Of a DNA stretch of 64,000 nucleotides, positions 38,019-49,365 are shown piece after piece. The position numbers were made by a program, and so were the translations under genes. This stretch comes from Metabacillus endolithicus (GTDB lineage Bacteria > Bacillota > Bacilli > Bacillales > Bacillaceae). Positions within the stretch are counted from its first letter, which is position 1. Each line of letters opens with the position of its first letter. The notes below the pieces were generated by a model, which ran no database searches, had not been told where the DNA came from, and saw only the letters and a program-made list of their open reading frames with translations. The stretch lies in contig NZ_CP095550.1 in the NCBI RefSeq assembly GCF_023078335.1, positions 682,001-746,000 of the forward strand, given 5' to 3'.

Positions 38019-38864
38019 TTAAACTTCAATCGTTATATTATCAATTAGTCTTGCATTTGTAAACTTCACTGCGACAGCTATGATGATATTTCCATGAAGT
38101 ACCTCAATTTCCTCTAGTTTAGGATAATTTAGGATTTCAACATAATCAATCTTTCCTGATGTATTGGTTGAAATAATGGAAGTAACAAGTTCAATTACTT
38201 TTTGTTTACTTCGTTCTCCTTTTAAGATTAATTCCTTTGCTTCGCATAAGCTTTTATATAAAGCTGTTGCTTCTATTCTTTCACGATCATTTAAGTTAAC
38301 ATTACGTGAGCTTTTTGCTAATCCGTCTTCTTCCCTTATTGTTGGAACTGCCACTAAATGAATTGGAAAATTAAATTCACTTATTAACCCGTCGATAACC
38401 GCTACTTGTTGGGCATCCTTCATTCCAAAATAAGCTTTGTCAGGTTGAACCATATTAAATAATTTCGTTAGGACTGTTGCCACTCCATCAAAGTGTCCTT
38501 TTCTTGATCTTCCACATAAAACATCTATCCTTTTTTTAACAATGACCGTATATGCAGGTTCATCAGGATACATCTCAGTTACAGGTGGAGTAAATATAAG
38601 ATCAACCCCTGCCTGCTCTGCTAGTTTCTGATCTCTTTCTGCATTTCTTGGGTACGAATCAAAATCTTCATTTGGGCCAAATTGAAGAGGGTTAACAAAT
38701 ATACTTAACACGACAATGTCGTTCTCTTTTCTTGCTTCCTCTAAAAGCTTTAAGTGACCTTCGTGTAAATAACCCATTGTTGGTACAAACCCGATTGTTA
38801 GGTTTCCTTGTTTAAATGAACGAATTTCTTTTCTTAGTTCCTGGATTGTACTGACAATGTTCAT
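38019..38864 (-). CDS. panC: Pantothenate synthetase
   Basis: 281 residues. Joins pantoate and beta-alanine with ATP. Class I nucleotidyltransferase motifs [15 protein letters not shown] (HxGH), [15 protein letters not shown] and the KMSKS-like AKSSRNVNL are clear. The ATG overlaps the panB stop codon (ATGA). Confidence 0.95.
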   Translation of the reverse strand: MNIVSTIQELRKEIRSFKQGNLTIGFVPTMGYLHEGHLKLLEEARKENDIVVLSIFVNPLQFGPNEDFDSYPRNAERDQKLAEQAGVDLIFTPPVTEMYPDEPAYTVIVKKRIDVLCGRSRKGHFDGVATVLTKLFNMVQPDKAYFGMKDAQQVAVIDGLISEFNFPIHLVAVPTIREEDGLAKSSRNVNLNDRERIEATALYKSLCEAKELILKGERSKQKVIELVTSIISTNTSGKIDYVEILNYPKLEEIEVLHGNIIIAVAVKFTNARLIDNITIEV

Positions 38865-39701
38865 TTCTTTATTCCTCCATATAAGCTGTGTAGCTCTTCC
38901 TCTTTCATGTTAAAGGAATGTTTCTCCTCCGGAAAGCTTCGGCTTTTCACTTCTGCAACATATTGCGAAATTGCAGATATTGTGGTTTCAGCTATAGAGG
39001 CATATTGTTTTACAAATTTCGGAACATAACCTGAACCATAGCCTACTAAATCATGATAAACTAACACTTGACCGTCCGTTTGACGCCCAAATTTCAATAC
39101 CAATTGTTGGGATTGAAAGTAATCTTGTTATCTCAAGCGCTAACTGCTGGGGAACACATTCTAAAACTAGAGCTATTGCCCCTGCAGCTTGACATTTTTT
39201 AGCATCTTCAATAAGCTTTCGAGCTGCCTCTGCATCTTTTCCTTGAACTCTGTATCCACCTAAGACATTAACTGACTGAGGTGTCAACCCAAGATGAGCA
39301 ACAACTGGTATTCCACCAAAAGTAAGCGCTTCAATTATTGGAGTAACACCATCTGCCCCCTCTACCTTTACAGCATCTGCTCCACCTTCCTGCATAATTC
39401 TTGCAGCGTTTTTTAAAGATTCATCCTTTGAAAGGTGATAAGACATAAACGGCATATCTGTTACAACAAATGTATCTTTTGCTCCTCGTTTTACTGCTTT
39501 CGTATGATGAATCATATCGTTAACAGTAACAGGTATAGTGGAGTCATACCCTAACACAACCATTCCTAATGAATCTCCAACAAGAATCATATCAACTCCG
39601 GCGATTTCGACTTGTTTGGCACTTGGAAAATCGTAAGCCGTCAGCATTGTGATTGGTTCATTTTTTTCTTTCATTTTCATAAAATCTTGTCTTGTTTTCA
39701 T
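38861..39701 (-). pseudogene. panB: Ketopantoate hydroxymethyltransferase, one frameshift
   Basis: ~279 residues if repaired (B. subtilis ~277). Adds a hydroxymethyl group from methylene-THF to ketoisovalerate. Motifs: [32 protein letters not shown] (metal-binding Asp), VKVEGADGV. One extra base plus a local substitution near 39088-39096 disturbs the conserved IGIGAG-TDGQV block: frame one reads [13 protein letters not shown] and the next continues [15 protein letters not shown]. Start ATG 39701 after GGAGGGG. Other pan genes are intact, so an error is likely. Confidence 0.85.
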
Positions 39702-39875
39702 AATTTCCCCTCCAGATTTAGCATGTAAATCCATTCTTGTATAACGACAACATTGGATTACTTATGATAAATGGGTAGTTCGTAATGAGAAAAGCATTGG
39801 TAGGAGAGAGAATGAAATATCCGATTTTAAATTTATCATGATTGTTATAGGTTTGTTTTACCTCAATCATTAAAC
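39702..39875. other. Leader interval of panB
   Basis: Between the birA terminator and panB. An open frame covering 39718-39963 crosses the terminator and lacks a ribosome site, so I do not call it. No clear promoter hexamers. Confidence 0.4.
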
Positions 39876-39877
39876 AT

Positions 39878-39912
39878 AAAAAATCCTTCATATCGACAAA
39901 GATAGAAGGATT
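39878..39912 (-). terminator. Terminator of the birA end of its operon
   Basis: AATCCTTC/GAAGGATT (39882-39889/39905-39912) with TTTTTTATG on the minus strand, about 230 bp after birA. The gap between is empty. Confidence 0.7.
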
Positions 39913-40145
39913 GTAGACTATTCGTTCGGTTTCATCCCTCTGTCCTAGTCCTTCTTGGATCAAGGCAGATAATTTTCAAAATTTTATTGGACCTTATTAT
40001 TACTATTTACATTAATAAAGGTCTTCAACAAACTATTCTTTATCACAAGGTGTAGTTCATAAGATACTACCCAAAAAAAGTATAGCAGAAAATTTTACTA
40101 ATTACTATCGTTATCTATCATAGCAAATCACACAGGTTAAGCTCT

Positions 40146-41125
40146 CTATTTCAACTCAATATCAGCTGAATAAATTTCTTTAATACTTCCATCACTAGTC
40201 TCAATTAGTAGAACACCGTTATGATCAATACCAATTGCCTTCCCTTCTACTGACCCATTAAGAGTCCTAGCCACCATTTTTTTATTCAAACTAATGGCAT
40301 AGCCCTCCCATAACAGCTTAATTGGATGAAAGCCTGCGAAAGGTATAACGAATATAACCCTTCAAATTTCAATAATATCGTTTGAATAAATAGAGCTCTT
40401 TCCCAATGCTTTCCTGTTTCAATTCCTATTGATGTGGCAATCTGCTGTAGTTCCTCAGGAAAGTCTTCAACCTTTTGATTCACATTAATACCCGTTCCAA
40501 TAATTACGGAGTGAACTTGATCTGCCTCCGCCTGCAGTTCAGTTAATATCCCCACAACTTTTTTCCCGTTAATTAATATATCATTAGGCCATTTAATATC
40601 CGGCTTAACCGGAGTTAGTTCTTCAATTGCTTGAACGATAGCTACAGCTGTTAAGAGAGTTAATTGCGGAGTAGAATGAACAGGAATGTTTGGTCTAATA
40701 ATCAAACTCATCCAAATACCTGTACCACTTGGAGAATACCATTCTCTTGCCATACGGCCTCTTCCATTTGTTTGTTGATCAGCAACAACAATAGTCCCTT
40801 CCGGAGCTCCATTACCTGCCAATGTTTGAGCAATCTTCTGTGTTGATGTAACAGTTTCTTCAAAATGGACGTGACGCCCTAATGTTTTTGTCTTTAATCC
40901 AATTTGAATTTCATTGCTGCTTATTTTGTTCGGTTTTTTCGTGATGCGATATCCCAAGCGCCTTACAGCTTCTAACTCATATCCATCTTTTCTTAACTCT
41001 TCTATATGTTTCCAAACAGCCGTTCTTGAGCAACCAATATATTCACTTATTTTTTGTCCAGATACGAATTCTCCCTCTGCATTTGAAAAAGCTTCTAGTA
41101 ATTTTGTTCGAAGTTCTGATTGCAT
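40146..41125 (-). pseudogene. birA: Biotin-protein ligase/biotin repressor, one frameshift
   Basis: ~326 residues if repaired (B. subtilis ~325). N-terminal helix-turn-helix (GQKISEYIGCSRTAVWKHIE), central ligase with GRGRMAREWYSP (biotinyl-AMP loop) and KWPNDILINGKKVVGIL. The frame breaks near 40333-40336; the C-terminal SH3-like domain continues in the next frame as GFHPIKLLWEGYAISLN through GVLLIETSDGSIKEIYSADI. It both biotinylates carboxylases and represses biotin genes. ATG at 41125 lies within the 3' end of cca. Confidence 0.87.
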
Positions 41126-42312
41126 TTTAATACCCACTCCTTTATTGCTGACCTTTCATTTTCTAATGTATTTAGTATAATTTCTCTTTCTATTTCTGAA
41201 ATAAGTTTTGCCACCCAAGGACCTGGTTTCTTTTTCATGATTTTAATTAATTCATGTCCTGTAATATCTAATTGACTCTTATTTTGAATAGGCAGCTTAT
41301 GGAGTGAGTCTTTCACAGCATTAATATTCTCGTTTAACATATTCGGGTCATCTATAACAGAGCGAATACGTTCAACAGATAGTGCACAGTCAGATCCAGC
41401 TTCATACAATAATAAGCTTGTCCATGATTTCTCTTGTTGAAGTAACATTAGAAATTTTATATTTTTTTCAACTATTTTGATCAGCTTAACCGGAATTTTC
41501 CATTTTCTTAAGTATTTCTCTACTGAGGGAGGTTCGACCTTATATGTAATCATTGTCCATAAATCTTCTCTTGTTGAAAGAAACTCTAACTGAAAAGATG
41601 CTAAAATTTTTAACTGCTGCTCTTTTTCAGTCATACCAGGCAAATAGTTATTCATTTGACAATCAATTAGTGTCTGTATGGCAGCTTTATAATGAGCACC
41701 TTGAAAAAGCTTTTCAATTTCTACTGTTTTTCTTTCTACTGAAATCGCATCTAACAGATGAACAAGCTCTTTTAAGGCTGCTTTTGTCTCTTGACATAAA
41801 GTAAATCCTAATTGACTAACAAAACGAACTGCTCTAAGCATTCGAAGTGCGTCCTCAGAAAATCTTTCTGACGGAGAATCAACCGTCTTTATTACTTTTT
41901 CTTTTAAATGTTGTCTTCCATCAAAATAGTCATAAATAGTGCCCTCAATATCCATCGCCATCGCGTTGATGGTAAAATCCCTGCGCCTTAAATCTTCTTT
42001 TAATGAAGATATAAATGAAACAGATTTTGGCCTACGAAAATCATCATAGCCTGTTTCAGCTCTATAAGTTGTAACTTCGAATGATTTATTATTATGTAGC
42101 ACGATAATCGTTCCATGTTCTGCTCCAACATCGACCGTTTTAGAGAAAATTTGTTTAATTTCATCAGGCTTAGCTGAGGTTGCAATGTCAATATCTCCAA
42201 TTTCTCTTTTTAACAAGTAATCACGTACAGCTCCACCAACATAAAATGCCTCAAAGTCTGAGTTATGTAATTTTTCTAATATGGGTTTTGCTTCATAAAA
42301 TGGGGTCTCCAC
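41095..42312 (-). CDS. cca: CCA-adding tRNA nucleotidyltransferase
   Basis: 405 residues. Adds or repairs the tRNA 3' CCA end. Class II motifs: [19 protein letters not shown] (catalytic Asp pair), [10 protein letters not shown] and the [16 protein letters not shown] helix. GTG start at 42312 with AAGGTG seven bases upstream, inside the bshA end. The 3' end overlaps birA by about 31 bases, as in related genomes. Confidence 0.92.
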   Translation of the reverse strand: METPFYEAKPILEKLHNSDFEAFYVGGAVRDYLLKREIGDIDIATSAKPDEIKQIFSKTVDVGAEHGTIIVLHNNKSFEVTTYRAETGYDDFRRPKSVSFISSLKEDLRRRDFTINAMAMDIEGTIYDYFDGRQHLKEKVIKTVDSPSERFSEDALRMLRAVRFVSQLGFTLCQETKAALKELVHLLDAISVERKTVEIEKLFQGAHYKAAIQTLIDCQMNNYLPGMTEKEQQLKILASFQLEFLSTREDLWTMITYKVEPPSVEKYLRKWKIPVKLIKIVEKNIKFLMLLQQEKSWTSLLLYEAGSDCALSVERIRSVIDDPNMLNENINAVKDSLHKLPIQNKSQLDITGHELIKIMKKKPGPWVAKLISEIEREIILNTLENERSAIKEWVLKCNQNFEQNY

Positions 42313-43453
42313 TTTTCACACCTTCATTTAATAGTTCATAGTAAATTGATTCATATTGCGAAACAACCTTATCTGAATGAAATAATTGTGTCGCACTATT
42401 TTTTGCGTTTTCTGACATAGACTTATGTAGTTCACCATTTGATAAAAGATGTATAGCGTGAAAAGCAACCGTATCAATGTCACCTACTTCACAGATGTAT
42501 CCTGTTTCACCTTCTTTAATGACTTCAGGAATTCCTCCTGCATTTGTTCCAATACTAGGAACACCACATGCCATTGCTTCAAGTAAAACCAAACCAAAGC
42601 TTTCCTTTTCAGAAAGTAATAAGATAAGATCACTAATTGAATATAAGTCTTCCAAGCTATCTTGTTTTCCCAAGAAAAGAACTTTTTCAGATAACCCTAA
42701 TTCTTTAACTAGCTTATTTACAAAAGACATTTCTGGGCCATCACCAACTAGAAGCAGCTTTGCTTTTACTTTTCTTTGGATTTTCTGGAAAGAATAAATC
42801 ACATCTTGAACACGCTTCACTTTTCTGAAATTTGAAACATGAATAATAACCTTCTCTTCCTCTAGGATCCCATACTCTTCCTTTAGATAAGAGGCATCCT
42901 TCTTATAATAAACACGATCATCGATAAAGTTGTACACTGTTTCTATTTCTTTCTTCGGTTGAAGTAGTTCATACGTTTGTTGAGCGAGTGCATTAGATAC
43001 AGCTGTCACTCGGTCTGATGACTCAATTCCAAAGCGAATCATATCTGCAAGCGATTGATCATAGCCTAAAACAGTAATATCTGTACCATGAAGTGTAGTA
43101 ACTATTTTCAAATCTTTGTTAACCATTTGCTTAGCTAAGTATGCACAGATTGCATGTGGTATTGCATAATGCACATGTAATATATCAAGATCTTCTCGGT
43201 TTGCAACCTCAGCCATTTTACTTGCCAACGCCAAGTCGTATGGAGGGTATTTAAATACCGAATATTGATTTACTTCCACCTCGTGAAACGTGATATTGCA
43301 ATACACCTTATTTAACCGAAATGGTAAGCTTGAGGTGATAAAATGAATTTCATGACCTTTTTCAGCTAAGAGCTTTCCAAGCTCGGTAGCAACAACTCCA
43401 GATCCTCCAACAGAAGGGTAACAAGTAATTCCTATTTTTAATTTTTGTTTCAT
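42293..43453 (-). CDS. bshA: Bacillithiol glycosyltransferase BshA
   Basis: 386 residues. A GT4 retaining enzyme that joins N-acetylglucosamine from UDP-GlcNAc to L-malate, the first step of bacillithiol synthesis. Family signs: [20 protein letters not shown] at the start, [21 protein letters not shown] and the E-x7-E motif [16 protein letters not shown]. Located directly after bshB1 with overlapping ends. Confidence 0.93.
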   Translation of the reverse strand: MKQKLKIGITCYPSVGGSGVVATELGKLLAEKGHEIHFITSSLPFRLNKVYCNITFHEVEVNQYSVFKYPPYDLALASKMAEVANREDLDILHVHYAIPHAICAYLAKQMVNKDLKIVTTLHGTDITVLGYDQSLADMIRFGIESSDRVTAVSNALAQQTYELLQPKKEIETVYNFIDDRVYYKKDASYLKEEYGILEEEKVIIHVSNFRKVKRVQDVIYSFQKIQRKVKAKLLLVGDGPEMSFVNKLVKELGLSEKVLFLGKQDSLEDLYSISDLILLLSEKESFGLVLLEAMACGVPSIGTNAGGIPEVIKEGETGYICEVGDIDTVAFHAIHLLSNGELHKSMSENAKNSATQLFHSDKVVSQYESIYYELLNEGVKSGDPIL

Positions 43454-44163
43454 TCGTTATCACCTATTAAATCCTTTGAAAGTAAGATTGGTTTTTTTGT
43501 CATAAATCCTTCGGCATACATTACACCAACCTCTTTTCCATATAATCTTTCTCTACTTTCAACAGCTTCTATATAGCCATTTGTAAGGGGTGTTTCTGTT
43601 GAACCTTGAACTTTTTCAAACTGACTGGAATATGCTTTTAAGCTTTCTATTTTTTGTTCAATTGTTTCTGATATGTTAATAACAAAATCGGGTTTATGAA
43701 ATCCATTGATCATATAAAAATAGAGATTCTTTACTCGATGAGACGACTGTCCTAGAAGATCTTGATAATTTTTAATTCCTGCTGAAAAAACCGCCTCTTC
43801 AACTAGCCTAGAGCAATGTCCATGATCCGGGTGACGATCATCAAAATATGGGGCAAAAACGACTTTTGGCTCATATTTTCTAATAATCGTTACAATCTCT
43901 TTAATAGAAGTATCCAGCATATATAAACCTCTATCAGGAAGTGACAACTGAATTCTCTCTGATAGTCCAATAATATCTCCAGCTCTTTTTGCTTCTTCTT
44001 GGCGAATGGCTACAGTTCCATTGGAAGATAATTCTGCTTTTGTCAAATCACAAATTCCAATTTTTAAGCCAGCTTTGGCATACTTAGCAATTGTACCACC
44101 CATACCTATCTCAACATCATCAGGATGAGCACCAATTGCAAGGATATCTAATCTATTACTCAT
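43450..44163 (-). CDS. bshB1: Bacillithiol deacetylase BshB1
   Basis: 237 residues. A zinc LmbE-type deacetylase that converts GlcNAc-malate to GlcN-malate. Metal motif [15 protein letters not shown] near the N-terminus, plus the catalytic and metal region [16 protein letters not shown] use the ATG at 44163 (AGGGAG upstream) rather than the longer frame. Its stop overlaps the bshA start. Confidence 0.92.
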   Translation of the reverse strand: MSNRLDILAIGAHPDDVEIGMGGTIAKYAKAGLKIGICDLTKAELSSNGTVAIRQEEAKRAGDIIGLSERIQLSLPDRGLYMLDTSIKEIVTIIRKYEPKVVFAPYFDDRHPDHGHCSRLVEEAVFSAGIKNYQDLLGQSSHRVKNLYFYMINGFHKPDFVINISETIEQKIESLKAYSSQFEKVQGSTETPLTNGYIEAVESRERLYGKEVGVMYAEGFMTKKPILLSKDLIGDNE

Positions 44164-44225
44164 TTTATTCTCCCTATTCATATCTAAAGGAATGATTATT
44201 TTTCAAATCATTCCGGTTATTTGAA

Positions 44226-44630
44226 TTACTTTTTATCATGAATAACATTACGCCATTGAAAATCCCCACGATCTAAACCTCGAACTAATATTTCAGCTGT
44301 CCCCATATTGGTAGCTAGTGGAATGGAATATACATCACAAAGACGAATAAGTGCTGTTATGTCCGGTTCATGAGGTTGTGCAGTTAAAGGATCTCGAAAG
44401 AAAATAACCATGTCCATTTCATTTTTTGCAATTAATGCACCAATTTCCTGATCTCCTCCAAGTGGGCCTGACTGAAAGCGGTGAATAGATAAACCTGTAG
44501 CCTCCTGAATGCGGAGACCTGTAGTACCTGTTGCAAACAATTCATGTTCCTTAAAAATCGGTTGATATGCCATAACAAATTGTACTAGATCTGTTTTCTT
44601 TTTATCGTGAGCAATTAGCGCAATTTTCAT
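44226..44630 (-). CDS. mgsA: Methylglyoxal synthase
   Basis: 134 residues. Converts dihydroxyacetone phosphate to methylglyoxal, a bypass of lower glycolysis under phosphate stress. Family landmarks: [45 protein letters not shown] and the [12 protein letters not shown] block with active-site Asp/His. In the dapB-mgsA-bsh group; bacillithiol helps detoxify methylglyoxal, so the clustering makes sense. Confidence 0.95.
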   Translation of the reverse strand: MKIALIAHDKKKTDLVQFVMAYQPIFKEHELFATGTTGLRIQEATGLSIHRFQSGPLGGDQEIGALIAKNEMDMVIFFRDPLTAQPHEPDITALIRLCDVYSIPLATNMGTAEILVRGLDRGDFQWRNVIHDKK

Positions 44631-44644
44631 TTATATTTCCCCTT

Positions 44645-45442
44645 TTACTCAATAATATTTTCAAGTCCATACACTAGCAAATCGATTTTCATCACGTTTT
44701 CAACTGCTAATTTTACACCAGACATAAATGAAGCACGATTATATGAGTCATGACGAATTTTTAACGTCTGTCCATCTCCTCCAAATAGAACCTCCTGATG
44801 GGCAATTAATCCTGGAAGTCGAACGCTATGTAGACGAATTCCATTTAAATTAGCTCCTCGTGCTCCTTCAATAATTTCTTTTTCATCCGGATGTCCTTGT
44901 TGCTTTTCTTCACGTACAGCTGAAATCATTTCTGCTGTTTTGATTCCTGTACCAGATGGAGCGTCTAATTTTTGATCATGATGTTGTTCAATAATCTCGA
45001 CATCTTGAAAATATTTCGCAGCAATCTGTGAAAATTTCATCATTAAAATAGCACCAATTGCAAAATTCGGAGCAATAATTGCACCTATTCCTTTTTCTTC
45101 TGTTAATTGTTGCAGTTCATTTAGATCCTTTTCAGAAAAACCAGTTGTACCTACTACTGGTCTAACACCATTCTGTAATGCTTTTTTTGTATGTACTTTC
45201 CCAATCTCCGGTGTTGTCAAATCAATGAGTACATCGGGGTTTGTCTCAAAAAAGCATTTATCAATGTCTGTATAGATTGGTACATCAGCAGTGAAACCTT
45301 CAAGCTCATTAAGTCTCATACCTTCATTTTTATGATCTATTACACCCACTAGCTGGAAATGTTCCGTTTCTTCAACAAGCTTTACAGCCTCGCTCCCCAT
45401 TCTTCCACGAGCACCAGCAATAACAATTTTTACTTCTGACAT
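44645..45442 (-). CDS. dapB: 4-hydroxy-tetrahydrodipicolinate reductase
   Basis: 265 residues. Lysine/diaminopimelate/dipicolinate pathway. The NAD(P)-binding [14 protein letters not shown] is near the N-terminus, with catalytic [20 protein letters not shown] (His and Lys). ATG at 45442 with GGAG upstream. Feeds cell-wall DAP and spore dipicolinate. Confidence 0.95.
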   Translation of the reverse strand: MSEVKIVIAGARGRMGSEAVKLVEETEHFQLVGVIDHKNEGMRLNELEGFTADVPIYTDIDKCFFETNPDVLIDLTTPEIGKVHTKKALQNGVRPVVGTTGFSEKDLNELQQLTEEKGIGAIIAPNFAIGAILMMKFSQIAAKYFQDVEIIEQHHDQKLDAPSGTGIKTAEMISAVREEKQQGHPDEKEIIEGARGANLNGIRLHSVRLPGLIAHQEVLFGGDGQTLKIRHDSYNRASFMSGVKLAVENVMKIDLLVYGLENIIE

Positions 45443-45455
45443 TTTTAAAACTCCT

Positions 45456-45785
45456 TTATTTTTCTTTTCTCGTCCATCGATCTTTATCTCTAGTATTGAA
45501 TTTATTCATCACCATATCATGAGCTTCTTCCAAATCTATGTTTAATGAATTTGCTAAACAAATAAGAACAAATAAAACATCACCGACTTCTTCTTCGATC
45601 TTTTTCTCTTCTTCAGTTGTCTTTTTCGGTTTTTCGCCATATGTATGGTTAATTTCCCTAGCAAGTTCACCTACTTCTTCTGTAATCCGAGCCATCATGG
45701 CTAATGGTGAAAAATATCCTTCTTTAAATTGACCGATATAATCGTCAACATCCTTTTGAAGGTCCTTCATTGTTTTATGTTCCAT
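45456..45785 (-). CDS. ypjD: MazG-like nucleotide pyrophosphohydrolase YpjD
   Basis: 109 residues from ATG at 45785 with GAGGTG upstream. Contains the MazG motif pattern [10 protein letters not shown], then [18 protein letters not shown] (E-x-x-E and E-x-x-D metal sites). It probably hydrolyses non-canonical nucleoside triphosphates. First gene of the dapB-containing unit. Confidence 0.85.
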   Translation of the reverse strand: MEHKTMKDLQKDVDDYIGQFKEGYFSPLAMMARITEEVGELAREINHTYGEKPKKTTEEEKKIEEEVGDVLFVLICLANSLNIDLEEAHDMVMNKFNTRDKDRWTRKEK

Positions 45786-45928
45786 TTTATTCACCTCATC
45801 TTTACAATTCAATGTTAGCTAATACCAAATAAATTTACAATTATTTCGTCACGTTTTTATCAAAATTTGCACCTTGACATTCTATCAATTATAATATTAA
45901 CGCTAAGAATGAATTGTAGGGGTGGAGT

Positions 45929-46801
45929 ATGTTTCAAGATTTAAGATTAAAGAACATTATTTTTATTCTAATTGGCTCGGGTATTTTTGGATTTGGTCTT
46001 GTTCATTTTAATATTCAAAACAATTTAGCAGAAGGTGGATTTACAGGTATTACACTTTTGCTTTATTTTCTATTCAATTTTGATCCATCAATTTCTAACT
46101 TAATTCTAAATATACCATTATTTTTTATAGGCTGGCGTGTATTGGGTAAAACATCCTTCATCTATACGGTTATCGGAACAGTCAGTTTGTCCGTTTTTTT
46201 ATGGATTTTTCAACGCTTTCAAATTAATATGCCATTAAATGACGATCTAACTCTTGCGGCCCTATTTGCTGGAGTTTCCCTAGGTATTGGTTTGGGTACG
46301 ATATTTCGGTATGGAGGAACAACAGGTGGAGTGGATATCATTGCCAGATTAGCTCATCGTTATATAGGCTGGAGTATGGGGAAGACGATGTTTTTATTTG
46401 ATCTTTGTGTAATAACTATTTCCTGGATTGCTTATCTTTCCTATAAAGAAGCAATGTACACACTTGTGGCGGTATTTGTAGGTGCACGTGTGATAGATTT
46501 TATGCAAGAAGGAGCATATGCTGCAAAAGGAGCTACAATTATCTCAAATTACCCCGACGAAATTTCTTCTAGAATTATGAAGGAAATGGATCGTGGGGTA
46601 ACAATATTGAAAGGACAAGGTTCTTTCTCAAAGCAAGATCGAAATGTTCTTTATTGTGTTGTAGGCAAAAATGAAATTGTCCGCTTAAAAAATGTTATTA
46701 CTTCCGTTGATCCTCATGCCTTTGTGGCCGTAAGTGATGTTCATGATGTTTTAGGAGAAGGATTTACATTAGATGAAAATAAAAAGCCGATTTCAAGATA
46801 G
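45929..46801 (+). CDS. ypjC: YitT family membrane protein YpjC
   Basis: 290 residues with five or six membrane helices in the first ~190 (DUF161) and a cytoplasmic DUF2179 domain at the end (GVTILKGQGSFSKQDRNVLYCVVGK). The YitT signature GTIFRYGGTTGGVDIIARL is clear. Function unknown; sometimes proposed as a transporter. Plus strand, between ypjD and ypjB as in B. subtilis. Confidence 0.87.
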   Translation: MFQDLRLKNIIFILIGSGIFGFGLVHFNIQNNLAEGGFTGITLLLYFLFNFDPSISNLILNIPLFFIGWRVLGKTSFIYTVIGTVSLSVFLWIFQRFQINMPLNDDLTLAALFAGVSLGIGLGTIFRYGGTTGGVDIIARLAHRYIGWSMGKTMFLFDLCVITISWIAYLSYKEAMYTLVAVFVGARVIDFMQEGAYAAKGATIISNYPDEISSRIMKEMDRGVTILKGQGSFSKQDRNVLYCVVGKNEIVRLKNVITSVDPHAFVAVSDVHDVLGEGFTLDENKKPISR

Positions 46802-46820
46802 AGCTAGATTTAATGAACAA

Positions 46821-46856
46821 GAAGAGCGTAAAAATTTCTACGCTCTTCCATTTTTA
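46821..46856. terminator. Bidirectional terminator between ypjC and ypjB
   Basis: GAAGAGCGTA/TACGCTCTTC (46821-46830/46839-46848) followed by CATTTTTATT on the plus strand. It also serves ypjB, which ends just beyond. Confidence 0.75.
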
Positions 46857-47645
46857 TTGCTTTTCTTTTTCACGTTTTGGCTGCTTCTCTTTCTCTCCTC
46901 GGTACTTTTTCCAGCCTGAATATGATAGAGCTAATAAAATGACACTTCCTGTTGATATCATAACCCAAAGTAAAGAGGGATCTGCTTCATCTTCTTTCAC
47001 TCTATCAAAAATAGCTTTTAACTCTTCCTCCATTACAGTGAGTTGCTTCACTCTACTTGTAACTGGTATTTCATGAAATAACCGATCCTCAACTACCGAT
47101 ATATGGGCATCCATACGCTTAATTCGTTGAAAGTCTAGGTCAACTTGGATGCTTGGATAAATTACCTCATAAAGAGATAAGAATTCGTTAAAATCATGTT
47201 GAAATGACTCCTTATCACCTTGTTCAACATCACTTTTCATTTGTGAGAATGTTTCCATGATTGATGTTTCCATTGAACCCCATAATGGCTGATGCTCAGA
47301 AACCATTGCATCAACTACTAAACGAAATTTGGTTAATGATCTGACTTTCTCAATTGTACTTACTTTTTCGTTTAACAATAGATCTTGAGCAGTTTTTTGT
47401 GTATTAGTTATGGTACGGTAATGGTCTAAAGACATAACATTTCGATCAATAGGTATTTCTTCGAATTTAACTGTAAAGTAATTAAGTAATTGGGCAGACT
47501 CTTCAAAGCGCTCTTGCTTAGCTAGTTGTAGGGCCGTATCGGAAATTTTATTTAAAGACTTCCAATCATATGTTTCGGCTGCAAATACTGGTTTTATATG
47601 AAACAGCAACATACCAATTATAATAGTGAGTAATAATTTCTTCAT
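46854..47645 (-). CDS. ypjB: Sporulation-linked membrane protein YpjB
   Basis: 263 residues. N-terminal signal peptide (MKKLLLTIIIGMLLF followed by a VFAAE cleavage region), a helical extracytoplasmic domain of ~190 residues, one C-terminal membrane helix (LLWVMISTGSVILLALSYSG) and a highly charged tail. Matches the topology of the YpjB family, named for a sporulation link in B. subtilis. Function unknown. Confidence 0.8.
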   Translation of the reverse strand: MKKLLLTIIIGMLLFHIKPVFAAETYDWKSLNKISDTALQLAKQERFEESAQLLNYFTVKFEEIPIDRNVMSLDHYRTITNTQKTAQDLLLNEKVSTIEKVRSLTKFRLVVDAMVSEHQPLWGSMETSIMETFSQMKSDVEQGDKESFQHDFNEFLSLYEVIYPSIQVDLDFQRIKRMDAHISVVEDRLFHEIPVTSRVKQLTVMEEELKAIFDRVKEDEADPSLLWVMISTGSVILLALSYSGWKKYRGEKEKQPKREKEKQ

Positions 47646-47804
47646 CCTTGTCCCCCCTAGAACTTCTATTAAAAATCGTATGACGGTGTGGACAAGGATA
47701 GACCATATTTTTTCTATTTAACGTAATTTAGAAAATAATTTAATATAACTCAAACACTATAACAACTACCGTAAATTACTATTCAAATTCTACTCTATTC
47801 GTAA

Positions 47805-47836
47805 CAAAAAAGCCTAGCAAATAAATGCTAGGCTTT
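47805..47836 (-). terminator. Terminator of ypjA
   Basis: AAGCCTAGCA/TGCTAGGCTT with TTTTTTGTTAC on the minus strand, overlapping the ypjA stop. Confidence 0.8.
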
Positions 47837-48426
47837 ACAATTGAAGTTTTCTAGAAGATTTTCTGATAACAAAATAATAGCCTAGGAAAATGGAAATTAA
47901 ACTTAGCCAAAATGTCATATAACCAATTTGATTCATATAATCCATTAACATGCTGTAACGTGGCATCATTCCAAACACATAGTCAATTACATCATTATGT
48001 AAGGTCCATATCGCGGCAACAATTAAGTGCCAAGCTTTAAAGCGATAGTATGGAGCATAAAGTATACCTTGAATTGCCATACCAAAGTGAGAAGCAATTA
48101 ACATATATCCTTCCCATGGAAGTGAGCCATTTACTAACAGAACAAGAAGGTTCATAATAACAACCCCAAATACCATATTTAAATAATGTAACAATCGCCA
48201 GAGCTTCAATCAAGGGTAAATTTTTCTTCATTAAAAAAGCTGCCACAACGATTAAAAAGAACAGGCTTGCTGTTGGACTATCCGGAACGAATATGTAGAA
48301 ATGGGCAGGAGTATCAGCTAATTGATACCTATACCAATAGTATCCATAAACTGTCCCAAAAAAATTAATAAGTATCATTATGAAAATAATCGGCTTTTGA
48401 CCTAATAAATATTGAAACCATTTCAT
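47835..48426 (-). pseudogene. ypjA: YpjA integral membrane protein (DUF1405), one frameshift
   Basis: ~196 residues if repaired, with about five membrane helices. The N-terminal piece reads to ALAIVTLFKYGIW. A G-run appears one base too long at 48164-48167, and the next frame continues VVIMNLLVLLVNGSLPWEGY. The conserved blocks DTPAHFYIFVPDSPTASLFF and HNDVIDYVFG are present. Function unknown. It lies between ypjB and qcrC as in B. subtilis. Confidence 0.8.
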
Positions 48427-48507
48427 TTTTCACACACCAGACTTATTAGATTTCGATAGCTAATATAGATCGTTTTTTTAATAATATAACACAATAAAGC
48501 TCTCAAC

Positions 48508-48535
48508 AAAAAAAGCTGACATAAGTCAGCTTTTT
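48508..48535 (-). terminator. Terminator of the qcrABC operon
   Basis: AAAAGCTGAC/GTCAGCTTTT with TTTTTTTGTTG on the minus strand, abutting the qcrC stop codon. Confidence 0.8.
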
Positions 48536-49301
48536 ACTTAGATGTAACACCAGAAATAAATTCTGATAGTACTTTTAATTCTTCGTCAGTACCTTTAAAG
48601 ACTCCAGCAGGCATGCTACCTTGACCATTTTTAGCAATATCAGCTATAGCATCCGGTTCTAATCCGTTATCGACAAGAGCTTTACCTGCAGCTCCACCTT
48701 CTAGATTATCACCATGACATGAAATACAGCCTTGCTCCTGGTAAATAGCATATCCTTCAGATTCTTTATCAATTTCTGCTTCAGCCTTAATTTTCCCTTG
48801 TTCAGCTGCTGCTTCCCAGTCATGTGTAACAACAGATTCCCAAGTAAGGAAAAACGTTGCTGCAATACCAAGAATCATCATACCTACAGCGATAGGACGC
48901 TTTGCAGGACGACGCTCAGGACCACGATCTAAAAATGGTGCCAGCATTAATCCACCAAAAGCAAGTCCTGGAATAACAATTGCTCCAATAACTGTGTATG
49001 GACCAGATGCAAAAGAGTATTTTAATAATTGGTATAAGAATAAGAAGTACCAGTCTGGTAATGGAATATAACCTGAATCAGTAGGATCTGCAACACGCTC
49101 AAGTGGTGATGGATGCGCTACTGTTAAACATAAAAAACCGATTAAGAAAACAGCACCTACTAACCACTCCTTAAGAAGGAAGTTTGGCCAGAATGCCTCT
49201 GTTTTCCCAGGATATTCAGAATAATCCTTCGGAATGTTTGGTTTTCTCTCAGCTGAAATACGAGAGTCACCGACAAATTTCATACCTTTTCCGCGATGCA
49301 T
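48534..49301 (-). CDS. qcrC: Menaquinol:cytochrome c reductase cytochrome b/c subunit
   Basis: 255 residues. The N-terminal half is the subunit IV-like part of cytochrome b (PLPDWYFLFLYQLLKYSFA, several membrane helices). The C-terminal half is a cytochrome c domain with CISCHG (CxxCH haem site) and a late Met in GSMPAGVF as axial ligand. This b/c fusion is typical of Bacillus bc complexes. ATG at 49301 behind AGGAGGGG. Confidence 0.95.
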   Translation of the reverse strand: MHRGKGMKFVGDSRISAERKPNIPKDYSEYPGKTEAFWPNFLLKEWLVGAVFLIGFLCLTVAHPSPLERVADPTDSGYIPLPDWYFLFLYQLLKYSFASGPYTVIGAIVIPGLAFGGLMLAPFLDRGPERRPAKRPIAVGMMILGIAATFFLTWESVVTHDWEAAAEQGKIKAEAEIDKESEGYAIYQEQGCISCHGDNLEGGAAGKALVDNGLEPDAIADIAKNGQGSMPAGVFKGTDEELKVLSEFISGVTSK

Positions 49302-49365
49302 GATTTCCCCTCCTTACTAAGGTGGTTTCCCGTTAACATTACAATAAGATTTTAATCAGTAAATC

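Noticed and set aside
39718..39963. 81-codon open frame before panB
   Set aside because: No ribosome site, crosses an intrinsic terminator, and the product resembles nothing.
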